From the IMG/VR virus record IMGVR_UViG_3300025141_015523, positions 1 to 38,845 of that record: DNA of 38,845 nucleotides, one strand, 5' to 3'. The notes under the pieces are model-generated. The model did no database searches. It was not told where the DNA came from and saw nothing but the letters and a program-made list of their open reading frames with translations. This document shows positions 6,582-16,219 of the stretch, in pieces. Both the position numbers and the translations under genes were made by a program. Numbering within the stretch: the first letter of the stretch is position 1; each line of letters starts with the position of its first letter. This DNA is from a virus.

Positions 6582-7744
6582 AACTTCATCTCTTTCATTT
6601 CGCCGAAGTTCTTTCCTCCGGAAATATTAACTTTAAATTTCCCCAATTCTGTATTAGAGAACTCTTCTAGCAATCCCTCGACCACTCCCTTATCAGATAA
6701 GTGAAAGTCGAGCACCAGACTATCATGGATAGTAAAAGCCACATTTGATTTTCTTCCCTTCAATAATTTCCATATTTTAATTGCTTGTCTCAAGAACAAA
6801 TCAGAAGTTGTAGATTGAATAAGATAATTCAAAGCATAATGTTCTTCGCATTCAATCTTTCTCCCAAACGGAGTTATAATATATTTTTCATCATAATTAT
6901 AGTATTTTTGCAAAATTTTAGTTCTTTCGAAGATCTTTTCCAGTTTTTTATCATTTTTCTTCGGATCATAGAGCCAACTAAAAACTTTCTGCTTTACTTT
7001 ATCTCTCTCAAACTTGTTTCCATAAACTTCTTCGCCAATCCAATTGTGAATATCTTCTTCGGGCTGATCAATATCCAAAAGTGCCAAAAAAGTCCTCAAT
7101 TCGGCCGCATTATAATCAAGCTCAACGAAACAGTGTTTATATGGCTCTATAATGCCCCTACATTCCTTTTTTAAGTTCAAAATAGGGAAAGACATAGGCT
7201 TGATGCTTAAACGTCCTGTAATCGTCTTATAGGCATCATATTGAACGAATGAAGATGCACGTTGGATCTTTTTGAAGACATCTTTGTGTCGAAGTGAATA
7301 TTTGATATCGTCCAAATTGATTTTCAAAGGCTTTTCGGCGATCTCGGAACACATTTTATGAAGATCGCACATAAAGTCATAATCATGTGGTTTTTCGAGA
7401 TTTTCGAAAACATGTTGAGAAATATGATTTTTATAGAACAAAAATTTAAAAATGAATTTTTCTGGAATTAACTGTTTGATATTAAATTTTGAAGTGTCGG
7501 CGCCGACTATCTGATAAGATTTAATAAAAGATTTGATCTTTTTACTGATTTTTGACCAATCTTCATAAATTGTATCTGGACATGATTCATCCAAAGAAAG
7601 GCCATTTGACCAGACATACGCATAATCAGCATTGTGATCTTCCAAGATCGCTTGATAATCCCAAGTTTTGTCGCAACCATCCGGAAGGAAGTTAAATATT
7701 TGATTATTATGGAAGAATTGGTTTTCAAAAATTTGAAAGAACAT
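6578..7744 (-). CDS. Short family-A DNA polymerase (polymerase domain)
   Basis: A 388-residue protein with the family-A polymerase core: TGRLS (176-180), motif A LDYNAAELR with Asp 210, motif B RDKVKQKVFSWLY (from Arg 247), the conserved NYLIQSTTSDLF segment, and motif C IHDS with Asp 341 (usual form HDE; the Glu is replaced by Ser). Both metal-binding aspartates are present. It lacks a recognisable 3'-5' exonuclease; the first 160 residues are unassigned. Typical PolA polymerases are much longer, so this is a minimal or specialised enzyme. T4-like phages normally replicate with a family-B polymerase. A GAGAGG ribosome-binding site and a consensus promoter (7784-7812) precede it. Confidence 0.85.
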   Translation of the reverse strand: MFFQIFENQFFHNNQIFNFLPDGCDKTWDYQAILEDHNADYAYVWSNGLSLDESCPDTIYEDWSKISKKIKSFIKSYQIVGADTSKFNIKQLIPEKFIFKFLFYKNHISQHVFENLEKPHDYDFMCDLHKMCSEIAEKPLKINLDDIKYSLRHKDVFKKIQRASSFVQYDAYKTITGRLSIKPMSFPILNLKKECRGIIEPYKHCFVELDYNAAELRTFLALLDIDQPEEDIHNWIGEEVYGNKFERDKVKQKVFSWLYDPKKNDKKLEKIFERTKILQKYYNYDEKYIITPFGRKIECEEHYALNYLIQSTTSDLFLRQAIKIWKLLKGRKSNVAFTIHDSLVLDFHLSDKGVVEGLLEEFSNTELGKFKVNISGGKNFGEMKEMKL

Positions 7745-7759
7745 GTGTGCCTCTCTGGT

Positions 7760-9052
7760 TTAGCAATATTTCATCTTGTTGAAAGTATAGCGCACCAAGA
7801 GCTTTTTGTCAAGTCCTTTTTTGATCTTATTCGAAAGATCGAGTAAAATCTGTTTTACATCAGGACGATTGCCGTATGCAGAATTTAATATTTGAGCGTA
7901 TTTTATCAGATATTTGTTAAAGCTATTTCTGTACAATTCCTCTAATTGCCCTTCCGAATATATCTCTCTATCAAATGACTGAGCAGTTGATACTTTGTTC
8001 ACCCTGTAGCTTTTAGAGCAAAAAAACGTTTTTTGTTCGCTTTTATAATATAAAGGTGCTGTTTCCAGCAAATTCAGGTATGATTTAAAAATAGCCCTAT
8101 AAAACAGTTCCATTTCTTCTTCAGTGCCTTCAGCTAATTCAAAATTATTTTCAAAAAACTTTTCTTTCGATATTCCGCTTATCTCTGTTTTGCTAGCATC
8201 TAAGTTAAGATCCATCGCAAACCTCCATGGAACATTTGAATCATAACGAAGCCCATTAATCAGGAAATATCCGGCCACGCGGTTATACATAGGATATTGA
8301 TAAAAAGCGGCAAATTTTGCTGCATTATCATCATATGCAACCTGTTCAACATTCTCTATTTCGAACATCAAGCCGGAATTTAACATAGAATTTTCCCCGC
8401 CCTTGACATATTCATTAAAGAAGGCGCTTTTATCAATTTTGTGCAACGTAAACAATTTGAATATTAAATCCAAATAGGAAACAAAATCCATGGCTGTATC
8501 TTTTATGTTGGTGGTATCATCGAATACCTCCTTCATATATATCTCATTAATCATATTGCCTACAGACGTTATATATGATTCTTCTATTTCTTCTCTCGGG
8601 CCGGCACCTTTATCGATTTTGAATACTTCCATAAACTGGCTAAGTTGCTGCTTATCCAAAGCAAATTCGAGCTTAACCATTTCATAAAATTTCAAATATA
8701 GTTGATATGTATATTTGTTTAAAAATATTTCCTCATCAATTAAAAACTTATCGTCAACTTCAACTAAGCTGGTTCTTTTCGGCAAAATTGCTCGGCCGAA
8801 AGTGTCAACTTTTCCATAATAAGATCCTTTGTCAAGAAAATCAAAACCCCTAGGAATCCAGACCGGGGTGCCCATTGCTTTAAATAACGCCCTACTTCGA
8901 AAAGCTGTTTTCAAAGAAGAATCATTACTATTCTCCAAAATTGCAATATCTCCGGTAATTGTGAAGTTATCATCATCCTCAAAACCGGCAAATGGGCTTT
9001 GAGAGTTTCGATCCTTCTTAATAGGAAATGTGTCTGGATTTAACTTTTCCAC
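7760..9052 (-). CDS. Hypothetical protein, probable structural/tail neighbour
   Basis: A 430-residue protein with no recognised family. It is mainly helical, rich in Phe, Tyr and Asn, with no signal peptide or clear membrane segment; one visible stretch is GPREEIEESYITSVGNMINEI. I place the start at GTG 9050-9052 because TTGGAG lies 6 bases before it; a TTG four codons upstream would put the ribosome-binding site inside the gene. It follows the 880-residue baseplate-type gene by 14 bases, so it probably belongs to the tail transcription unit. The promoter for the polymerase gene lies within its last codons. Confidence 0.65.
   Translation of the reverse strand: MEKLNPDTFPIKKDRNSQSPFAGFEDDDNFTITGDIAILENSNDSSLKTAFRSRALFKAMGTPVWIPRGFDFLDKGSYYGKVDTFGRAILPKRTSLVEVDDKFLIDEEIFLNKYTYQLYLKFYEMVKLEFALDKQQLSQFMEVFKIDKGAGPREEIEESYITSVGNMINEIYMKEVFDDTTNIKDTAMDFVSYLDLIFKLFTLHKIDKSAFFNEYVKGGENSMLNSGLMFEIENVEQVAYDDNAAKFAAFYQYPMYNRVAGYFLINGLRYDSNVPWRFAMDLNLDASKTEISGISKEKFFENNFELAEGTEEEMELFYRAIFKSYLNLLETAPLYYKSEQKTFFCSKSYRVNKVSTAQSFDREIYSEGQLEELYRNSFNKYLIKYAQILNSAYGNRPDVKQILLDLSNKIKKGLDKKLLVRYTFNKMKYC
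7784..7812 (-). promoter_or_regulatory. Near-consensus sigma70 promoter for polymerase and tubulin-like genes
   Basis: On the minus strand TTGACA (7807-7812), a 17-base spacer and TATACT (7784-7789) lie inside the 3' end of the 430-residue gene and point at the polymerase gene starting at 7744, giving a leader of about 33 bases. Both bases flanking the -10 (GCTATACT) match the other early promoter (GCTATAAT at 5735). Confidence 0.85.
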
Positions 9053-9066
9053 TTTTATCTCCAATT

Positions 9067-11709
9067 TTAATCATACTTGTATCGATCATCAATAGATTTA
9101 AAAACATTAACCTTATCTTTCCAGCCTGTTTCGCCCTCACAACCAGCGGCCTTCTTTGCGGCCGCGGCCTTACGCCTTTTCTCGGCTTTATCAGCGGCAC
9201 TTGGGAATAGGTTGTGGCCATCTCCAAATCCAACCCATCTAGACGTAAAATTCGTATAAAATTCTCCAGATTTAATTGAACTAGTAACTTTTGTTATAAT
9301 GTAGTATCCCCCCAAGCCCAAGGCCCGGGCTGTTGAGATTTTTTTAGCGGGATCTCCCATTCCAACAGTTGTGGGATCAATATATATCATCTGTCCGGGC
9401 AAAAAAGAGCCATTTCCATAGCACTCAACATCAGCGTTATACACTCTTCGAAAAACATCCAATTCTCTTCTATTTTTTGAATTTTCCAACAAAGACTCTT
9501 CCAAATAATCGGCGCCGGTTTTAGAGAAAGAAATACTTCTAACTATGCCGGAATTTTGAGCAATATTCAAATGAAAAATACCTGTTTCCATGTCTCTTAC
9601 GCGATTTTTGATCCTCTTGTTCATTGCTTGATTCACCGCATTAATGAACAAATAGTTTGCCATAGTAATATCGGGATCATCAGGATCTGCTTCTGAAAAC
9701 TTAAGGTTTTTCAAAGCACTTACTGACAATCTCTTCTTGAGCATCGGTATGCTTGATAAAGATTCGCCTGCCGGGGCTTTTGTGAAGACTTCTTTGGCGC
9801 CGCCATTTGAATTTGAAATTCGAACTGTGTGAAAAGCCATTTCAACCCTGTTTCTGGCAAAATTTGCAAAATGTTTCTTCTGATCCGTAAAGCAATCGTT
9901 TCCTACTGCGGCGTTGACCAATTCTATCAACAATAGCCTTATAAAGTCTTTTAAGAGAAAACTAGCTTTTCCGGCATCAATTACATTTTTTATAAACCAA
10001 GCATTAAACAAATTATAAGATACTGGTAAATCACTCAAGGATATTGTTTTTTCGCCGCCGGCATATTTCGAACCAGCACCGATCACCCAAGTTGGCAATG
10101 TTATTGTGCCAAACACAATTTTCATATTGCTTAATATTGAATTTAAATTAGAGTCAGCAGTTCCTCCGGTTTTTGCTATCGTTCCTCCGGCGCCATAGAT
10201 ATTCAAACAAGATATAATAACCGCATCAATAATATCCCCTAAATAACAATACTTAAAATTTGTGTAGAGATCTTTATCTTTTTGTTCAGCAAGCAGTTCA
10301 TCATTCATTTTCTTCATTATTTTTTTATATTCTTTTAAGCCCTTAGGATCTATCTTCTTGCCACTTGCCTTTGTTAGTTGAGCTGAAATAGTGTTGCTTA
10401 CCGAATATACTGGAGTTGGTTGGCCAACGTCCATCGCGCCACGGATTTCCAGTACAACTCCATAATCCTCTATTACTTTTTGAATATTTTTGCCGCCTTT
10501 TTTCTGGCCCCATGAAGTCCCCGCCCATCCCTTTTTTGTGATAATATTTCCGTCGGTAAACCCCAATTCGATTGAAGGAACTCGAATTTGAAACACTCTC
10601 GATCTAAATATTTTGCCGCCCTGCCACAATATTGGCTCATGAAGCACTTTATTAATCTCTCGCAAGACTGCAAAGCCGGCACGGCCTTGCACTTTTTGTG
10701 CGAAGTCAAGGCGCATTTTCATTTTCTTTTTATTTGCTAGATAGTCTTTATAATTAGAAGTGTCCATAAGTCCAGCTAACCGATGCTTTTTCTTCGGCTC
10801 GCAGCCTTTTGCGCTCAATTCTTTATAAAGCTTTTCTGCTTTTTTAAAATCCTCCTCTTGGGCTTTTTTCTTTTTCTTTGATCTCATATCTTTTATGACA
10901 TTTATTTTCTGCAGATCGTATTCTAGAGAGCTATAATATGTTATTGTAAGGTTGACTGTCCCATTTTGATTAAATTTTAAATCATGATTTTTCAACTGGA
11001 GCCACATGGTCTGATTTGATTTTGCCAACGCTTTTCGAACTTCATTAGCTCTTCTTTGGCTTTTGAAAATCACCGAACTTTTTTCAGGAAGGTGCCATCC
11101 AACATCGAGTCTCAGTCTAAAACCTTCTGATGGGCCCCTTCTGCGAAATAAGTCCAAGTAAGAAAGTCGACCGGGGGTCTCGCCATTGGTCAGAACACTA
11201 ATTGAAGAAAAGAAAAATTCCGCATCAACCTGAACATATCTCTTAACTTCTGCTGGTTGCCCTCCCAGAAGCTGCCAGTTAACACCCAGCACTCCCGCTT
11301 CGCCAAAACGCTCAGATTTGCCGGACATAAGGTTGGCAACATTTTCTTTACTAACATGAGAATCAAAATAAAATTCTTTCGTTTCAGTAACTTTTCCTGT
11401 TTTCGGATCGGTTTCAACACGATAGAAATTCAACCTAGGAACTATGGCAGATAATTCGTGAGTTTTAAGATCAAACAACGTTCCAATTTCGGGCCCAATA
11501 AAATACTTTCCCAATATTTCTGAAAAATTTGCTTTACGTGACAGCGATATATGATGTGTATGGAATGCATGTCTTTTTTGGTCCAGCTGGCTTTCACTAG
11601 GGCCCTTGTTGGTTGTTACTTTCTGCAAGTTTCCAACCAACCAACATTGTTCTGCTCTCCTTACACGAGAAGAATATTCATTTTTATTTGCATTTTTCTT
11701 CTTTCCCAT
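9067..11709 (-). CDS. Large baseplate/tail-hub-like structural protein
   Basis: An 880-residue protein. The C-terminal segment FLPGQMIYIDPTTVGMGD followed by LGLGGYYIITKV and FYTNFTSRWVGFGD resembles the end of phage baseplate-hub proteins (beta-strand, positioning and transport type), and the gene lies between the LysM baseplate gene and the end of the tail cluster. The N-terminal half contains a very basic linker (MRSKKKKKAQEEDFKKAEKL). A Lys/Ala-rich tail (about residues 840-865) suggests a flexible end. It could be the hub component equivalent to gp27, or a wedge protein; I cannot choose. It starts 1 base after the stop of the LysM gene. Structural assignment is by position and C-terminal pattern. 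Confidence 0.6.
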   Translation of the reverse strand: MGKKKNANKNEYSSRVRRAEQCWLVGNLQKVTTNKGPSESQLDQKRHAFHTHHISLSRKANFSEILGKYFIGPEIGTLFDLKTHELSAIVPRLNFYRVETDPKTGKVTETKEFYFDSHVSKENVANLMSGKSERFGEAGVLGVNWQLLGGQPAEVKRYVQVDAEFFFSSISVLTNGETPGRLSYLDLFRRRGPSEGFRLRLDVGWHLPEKSSVIFKSQRRANEVRKALAKSNQTMWLQLKNHDLKFNQNGTVNLTITYYSSLEYDLQKINVIKDMRSKKKKKAQEEDFKKAEKLYKELSAKGCEPKKKHRLAGLMDTSNYKDYLANKKKMKMRLDFAQKVQGRAGFAVLREINKVLHEPILWQGGKIFRSRVFQIRVPSIELGFTDGNIITKKGWAGTSWGQKKGGKNIQKVIEDYGVVLEIRGAMDVGQPTPVYSVSNTISAQLTKASGKKIDPKGLKEYKKIMKKMNDELLAEQKDKDLYTNFKYCYLGDIIDAVIISCLNIYGAGGTIAKTGGTADSNLNSILSNMKIVFGTITLPTWVIGAGSKYAGGEKTISLSDLPVSYNLFNAWFIKNVIDAGKASFLLKDFIRLLLIELVNAAVGNDCFTDQKKHFANFARNRVEMAFHTVRISNSNGGAKEVFTKAPAGESLSSIPMLKKRLSVSALKNLKFSEADPDDPDITMANYLFINAVNQAMNKRIKNRVRDMETGIFHLNIAQNSGIVRSISFSKTGADYLEESLLENSKNRRELDVFRRVYNADVECYGNGSFLPGQMIYIDPTTVGMGDPAKKISTARALGLGGYYIITKVTSSIKSGEFYTNFTSRWVGFGDGHNLFPSAADKAEKRRKAAAAKKAAGCEGETGWKDKVNVFKSIDDRYKYD

Positions 11710-12054
11710 TTAGGCAACTCCCATAAGAGAAGCAACAGAGTCCATTTCAAGAGGGATAATTATTTCTTCACCGATTTTAATATGATGTTCGGTGGGCGAA
11801 TTGTTAAACATAGCAATAACCCACCAATAAGACGCATCACCATAAAAATCATGAGCCAATTTATAAAATCGATCTCCGCGAGACCATGTATAACTTTCAT
11901 AACTTAAGTTTTCCAACATAGTATCAGTAATTCGTTCAAATTTAGGTGTTCCAAATAACGATACGGAATTTAGATTTCTCCTTTCTTTGATCTGTTTAAA
12001 CATGTCTTCTTTTGACAATCTAACAGTATCTCTACTGGCATATCTATCTGGCAT
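11710..12054 (-). CDS. LysM-like baseplate wedge protein (gp53-like)
   Basis: A 114-residue protein. Residues 50-103 form a LysM-like unit typical of phage baseplates: YTWSRGDRFYKLAHDFYGD, then YWWVIAMFNN and IKIGEEIIIPL. T4 gp53 and the small LysM proteins of other contractile tails share this GDR-x-x-KLA-x-x-x-YGD...WWxIA...IxxGxxxxIP pattern and link baseplate wedges to the hub. The preceding 49 residues are basic and probably an arm. It lies between the 340-residue tail protein and the large hub-like gene. Confidence is high for the fold, moderate for gp53 equivalence. Confidence 0.75.
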   Translation of the reverse strand: MPDRYASRDTVRLSKEDMFKQIKERRNLNSVSLFGTPKFERITDTMLENLSYESYTWSRGDRFYKLAHDFYGDASYWWVIAMFNNSPTEHHIKIGEEIIIPLEMDSVASLMGVA

Positions 12055-12068
12055 AGTTTCTACTCCGA

Positions 12069-13091
12069 TTATTTGTTACCATATGGAAAGTTGCCAAACC
12101 CTTTTGGATCCACGTTTGTTTTCTTATTCTTTGTCAGGTTTTTTTGGATTTTTTGCGCATTCGCTAATTTTGCTCTTGCAGCAGTTCCCTTCTGCGCAGC
12201 AGCCAGACCGGCGGCCACCCCTTTGGCGGCGGCGTAGGACTTAGCAGCGGCTTTTATCGCTTTTTTGGCATTTGCCACCTTCTTCCCCGCCTTGGAATTT
12301 GCGCCGACATCAACTGTTGTTTGCGTTCCCAAATCATGCTGATGAAGAACTGAAAATTCTGATGACATCTGAATCTCATGAGGGATAATAAAAGGAGACG
12401 AGGCTACATAATCCTCAAACTCTTCCGGGCGAGGAGTGCCCAAAGGTGGCGGAACGTGTGGATCAAGCTTTTTAGAGCCTCCATAGAACCAAGGCGCCCG
12501 ATCACTAAATTGTGGATTAACTTGTAAAGATCCGGGCACAACCAAAAGGCCGGCTTCTGCTGCGTTTCCATTTCCCGTATAATTAACAAATTTTCTCATC
12601 GGCCAGCCCTTAGCACGAGATCTTTTCTGTGTTTTTTCTAAGCTTTGCACAGATGTATCAGCTATCAAGTTCATAAATTTCATTTTCAACAAAGGAGGTG
12701 AAGCAAGTGTTGTTGCTGAGAATTTTTCCGGGGTTTTGGATCCTTTTTTCTGTTCATAAATAAACTTCTTATATGAGGGATACATCATTTTAATATAATC
12801 CTGAACTCTTTTCCAATTTTCCCAAGCTTCTGCATGTGATTCTGCGACAACAGTCCATGCTAAGTTAATTTTTCTTTTTGTGCCTTGATAAGTTGCGATA
12901 GGATCCATGCGACCATATACATCTTGCTCATTAAAAGAAACATTATATGATTCGCTATAATCAGTTATAAAAGCTTTAAATTTAACAACTCTCTTGGTGG
13001 GCAAATGATAAAATTCCAAATATATTCCATTATTCTCAACAATTTTATCTGTACCACCTCTGAGGCCATGTTTAAAATATCCGACTGCCAT
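12069..13091 (-). CDS. Tail/baseplate structural protein with Ala/Lys-rich tail
   Basis: A 340-residue protein. The N-terminal half contains FKAFITDYSESYNVSFNEQD followed by VYGRMDPIATYQGTKRKINL and then MMYPSYK, a set of blocks I associate with a conserved tail or baseplate protein of marine T4-like phages whose T4 counterpart I cannot name. The last 80 residues are a low-complexity Ala/Lys helix (KKAIKAAAKSYAAAKGVAAG), probably a flexible or DNA/membrane-contacting extension. It is followed 14 bases later by the LysM protein and preceded by the tape measure, matching the usual order tape measure, then distal tail and baseplate genes. Confidence 0.6.
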   Translation of the reverse strand: MAVGYFKHGLRGGTDKIVENNGIYLEFYHLPTKRVVKFKAFITDYSESYNVSFNEQDVYGRMDPIATYQGTKRKINLAWTVVAESHAEAWENWKRVQDYIKMMYPSYKKFIYEQKKGSKTPEKFSATTLASPPLLKMKFMNLIADTSVQSLEKTQKRSRAKGWPMRKFVNYTGNGNAAEAGLLVVPGSLQVNPQFSDRAPWFYGGSKKLDPHVPPPLGTPRPEEFEDYVASSPFIIPHEIQMSSEFSVLHQHDLGTQTTVDVGANSKAGKKVANAKKAIKAAAKSYAAAKGVAAGLAAAQKGTAARAKLANAQKIQKNLTKNKKTNVDPKGFGNFPYGNK

Positions 13092-13103
13092 TAGTTATTT
13101 CCT

Positions 13104-16100
13104 CTAAGCCATACTTTCATTAAGCTTTTTATTAAGTTTCCGTGTGAATGCATGCAACGAATCATCAGTTGCTTTTATATTATTGTGTGTTATTTTTAAT
13201 TCAAGTTCAATTTTATTCTGCTTTTGAATATCAATAACAGCTTTCGAAAGCGCTTGCACGGCTGAAGCTGCAGCCTTGGCATTTCCCGGTGTTATTTTTG
13301 CAATTTGCTCAAACACATCTGTTGTAGTGGTTACAATCTTGGGATCAATATCCCCCATTGCTATTAAGTTATCTTTCAAATCTCCTACTGATTTGGACAT
13401 GCCAACAAGCTTTTTTATAGTATCTCCCTCAATAGATTCTATAGCGCTGGCAACTCCAAAAATAAACCCTGCTAAAGCGTTAGACGGTCCTAAACCAAAG
13501 AAAGAGGTAATTGCGGTCACAATTGAGAGCAATTGCAGGGCGGCCAACGATACAGTTAATATACCGACTGCGCCGGCAAACTTCACAAGCGAGGACGCGG
13601 CAGTTCCCAGTTTTCCAATCCCGATATCATTCAGGAAAGAACCCAAAGTCTTATTAAGCAACGCCATTCCGGCGCCGGCTGCTGCTGATGCTGCGCCGAC
13701 TGCGACCAAAACAACAGAAAAGGCGAGCAATATGACTCCCGCGACTATGTAAGCAGCAAACGACGCAGCAACCGCCCATGCAGAAAGAGTTAGTACCGCC
13801 ATAGCCCCGGCTACCGCCACCATTCCCAATGCAATTTTAAGCAAATCAACATCTTGCAGGCTTGTAAAAGCGCCAACAAGAATCGACATTCCAAAAGCAG
13901 CTACAGCAATTCCAATACCGATCAGCAGTATTGCCGCACCAAATGCGAGCAATGGAATAGTTGCGCCGGCGAGCGCTGGTGCCGCAAAAGCCAATATGGC
14001 CACTATTGCAACCATTCCACCCATAAAAACAAGAAGAGCATATGTAACAGCGTGAATTTTATCCACCGACATCCCGTCAAATGACTTAACAAACAGTGCC
14101 ATTCCTTTTGCGGCGATATAAATACCTGCGCCAATCATAACTATTGCGGCGCCGAAAGCTAACAATGCTACTGCGATCGATAGTATTTGTTTGGCTTTTA
14201 TCTTCGAAAGATCTCTCAAAAATCTGCCTCTACGCTTAGGTGGCTTCTTGTCGGCGACCGGTGCCGGAGAAGTATCCTTGGGTATGAGACCCCCCCCTTT
14301 TCCGGGCATCTTTTTGCCGAGGAGAAAACTCCCTACCCCCATGGCTTTTATGGCCGTTGCACCTGCTTTCATAGCGGCCATGGCCATCGTTGTCTTTCTG
14401 ATCGCTACAGCAAGAGCCACAAAACCTGCAGTACCCAAAATTACCCACTTTAACCACGGAGTGCTTAAAACCTTTGCAAGCAGTTTTGTCATCCAAGTCA
14501 GCGCATCAATCACAGGCTTAAATGCAACTGCAAGGTTTTGCATGGCAACCTGAAACTGTTTTGAAACATCTTTGGTCGCTACTTGCCTAGCCTTAAACTG
14601 ATCAATAGTCAAACCAGCGTCTTTTGCTTTTTTCTCCATAATCGCAAGATTTTCTGCAGATGTTCCAAACAATTTCATAGCTTTCGTCATATCCGTTATT
14701 CCAACAGACGAAGCCAACGCTTTCTTTTCAAAACGGCTCATATGAGAAAACTGTTTTCCGGACATTTTCAAAGAATTCTGAAGCATTTTGATTCTTTCGC
14801 CTTCTGTGGCGTTGAGCATTTGAATCGAATTCAAATAATCTCCGCCCAATAACGAATTCATGCGACCAACGGATTCGGCGGCAGAATCATATGTATCAAA
14901 TTTGGAAGCCAAGCCGGTTAATTCGGAAATCGCCAAACCAGTTGCAGCAGATTGGGCGGCTAAATTTTTGAAGACTTTTATGGCGCGGTCTTTTGTAAAA
15001 GCAGCAAGAGAGGCCATGGCAGGGCCAAATTCGCTCATAATCTTCTTGGTCATATGTGGGCCCAAAGCTGTACCGGTTGCATACAAGTCCACTTGGAGTT
15101 GTTCTGCTGCTTTAGCAGAAAATCCCATACCTTTTGTTGCGGTATTTAAGTTCTCGGTTATGTCGACACCGAAATTCTCGAACAGCGCAACAGTTTGACC
15201 TAAAGACACTCTTGTTTCGGCGCTGACCATATTGAAGTTAACAAAACTTCCCGCAAGTTTGTTCATTCCCGCGGCTGCTTCTGCCATTAAAAGGCCTGAT
15301 TGTGCGGCGGTATTCATGGCGGTCGACAATTCCTGATTGAACTCTCCAGTTCCTCCAGTAGTCTTGGCCAATTCTGCTCGATGAGTATCATAAGCCATGG
15401 TCATCTCAATTATATTTCCAACCATCGCAAAGAACATGGTGTTAAGAGCGGCCATTGGATTTCTTGCATATGCACCAGCTTTTCCAACTAATTCCAAGCC
15501 TTTAGCAAGGGCAGGGGATTTTGCGACTGCCTTGCCCATGGCTTCATTTGATTCGTTCTGAACTGCTAGATCCTTTTTCTTTGAGATCTGCATTTTTGAC
15601 TCAGTTGCTATATTCTTTATCAGTTGTTTTTCGCCGACGGCGAGGGCTTCAGTCAATTTCTCTTGATTCTCTATTGCCCCAGAGTGCAAGTCAATTTTCT
15701 CTTCGAGTATCTCGTTAGCTCGTTGAAGAGCGGCAGTTTCCTTTTCTACCGCTTTGTCCATTTTCTTGGCATCACCGGTGTATGCCTTCTTCGCTGCATT
15801 CAAAGCCTCTTGTGCTATTGTCTGTGCTGTCGTAGCGGCTGTTATTTCCCTTTGCCCCGCTGTAGCAGCAGCCTCAATAGCAACTTGCTGATTGAGGATG
15901 GCCAGCATATCCTCCTGTTCTTTCCTCCGCAATTCCGATAGCTGAATTTCATTTTGGATCTTATCTGCATGAAGGCCAAGCTGGGTATCTAATTGGATCC
16001 GGAGTTCCAGATCTCTCTTCATCTGCTCGGAGCCTCTTTCCCTTTCTTCTCGCAGTTTCATCATGGCCGCGGCTATTGCATCTGCACCCGCGGCTGTTTG

Positions 16101-16157
16101 GCCACCGGAAGGATTATCGGCAGCATAAAATATATTTATTGGTCTCCAATCAGACAT
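13104..16157 (-). CDS. Tail tape measure protein
   Basis: A 1017-residue protein, the longest in the window. Residues 30-210 are coiled coil (KLREERERGSEQMKRDLELR and on). Several hydrophobic stretches between about 565 and 890 (for example WVILGTAGFVALAVAIRK, ILSIAVALLAFGAAIVMIGA) look like membrane segments, as in many tape measures that insert into the host membrane during ejection. The last 120 residues are helical. It lies directly after the gp26/chaperone pair and before baseplate genes, the standard tape-measure position. It is well over the length of T4 gp29 (590), which would predict a longer tail if one residue sets about 1.5 angstrom. Confidence 0.85.
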   Translation of the reverse strand: MSDWRPINIFYAADNPSGGQTAAGADAIAAAMMKLREERERGSEQMKRDLELRIQLDTQLGLHADKIQNEIQLSELRRKEQEDMLAILNQQVAIEAAATAGQREITAATTAQTIAQEALNAAKKAYTGDAKKMDKAVEKETAALQRANEILEEKIDLHSGAIENQEKLTEALAVGEKQLIKNIATESKMQISKKKDLAVQNESNEAMGKAVAKSPALAKGLELVGKAGAYARNPMAALNTMFFAMVGNIIEMTMAYDTHRAELAKTTGGTGEFNQELSTAMNTAAQSGLLMAEAAAGMNKLAGSFVNFNMVSAETRVSLGQTVALFENFGVDITENLNTATKGMGFSAKAAEQLQVDLYATGTALGPHMTKKIMSEFGPAMASLAAFTKDRAIKVFKNLAAQSAATGLAISELTGLASKFDTYDSAAESVGRMNSLLGGDYLNSIQMLNATEGERIKMLQNSLKMSGKQFSHMSRFEKKALASSVGITDMTKAMKLFGTSAENLAIMEKKAKDAGLTIDQFKARQVATKDVSKQFQVAMQNLAVAFKPVIDALTWMTKLLAKVLSTPWLKWVILGTAGFVALAVAIRKTTMAMAAMKAGATAIKAMGVGSFLLGKKMPGKGGGLIPKDTSPAPVADKKPPKRRGRFLRDLSKIKAKQILSIAVALLAFGAAIVMIGAGIYIAAKGMALFVKSFDGMSVDKIHAVTYALLVFMGGMVAIVAILAFAAPALAGATIPLLAFGAAILLIGIGIAVAAFGMSILVGAFTSLQDVDLLKIALGMVAVAGAMAVLTLSAWAVAASFAAYIVAGVILLAFSVVLVAVGAASAAAGAGMALLNKTLGSFLNDIGIGKLGTAASSLVKFAGAVGILTVSLAALQLLSIVTAITSFFGLGPSNALAGFIFGVASAIESIEGDTIKKLVGMSKSVGDLKDNLIAMGDIDPKIVTTTTDVFEQIAKITPGNAKAAASAVQALSKAVIDIQKQNKIELELKITHNNIKATDDSLHAFTRKLNKKLNESMA

Positions 16158-16219
16158 AAGTGTTTATCTCCATAGAACACAGTTATATACAATAATTAGG
16201 GAAGAACAGAAATAATATG

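Noticed and set aside
13276-14553. Several open frames on the plus strand opposite the tape measure gene
   Set aside because: They mirror Ala/Gly-rich hydrophobic codons of the tape measure; no ribosome-binding sites and no recognisable domains.
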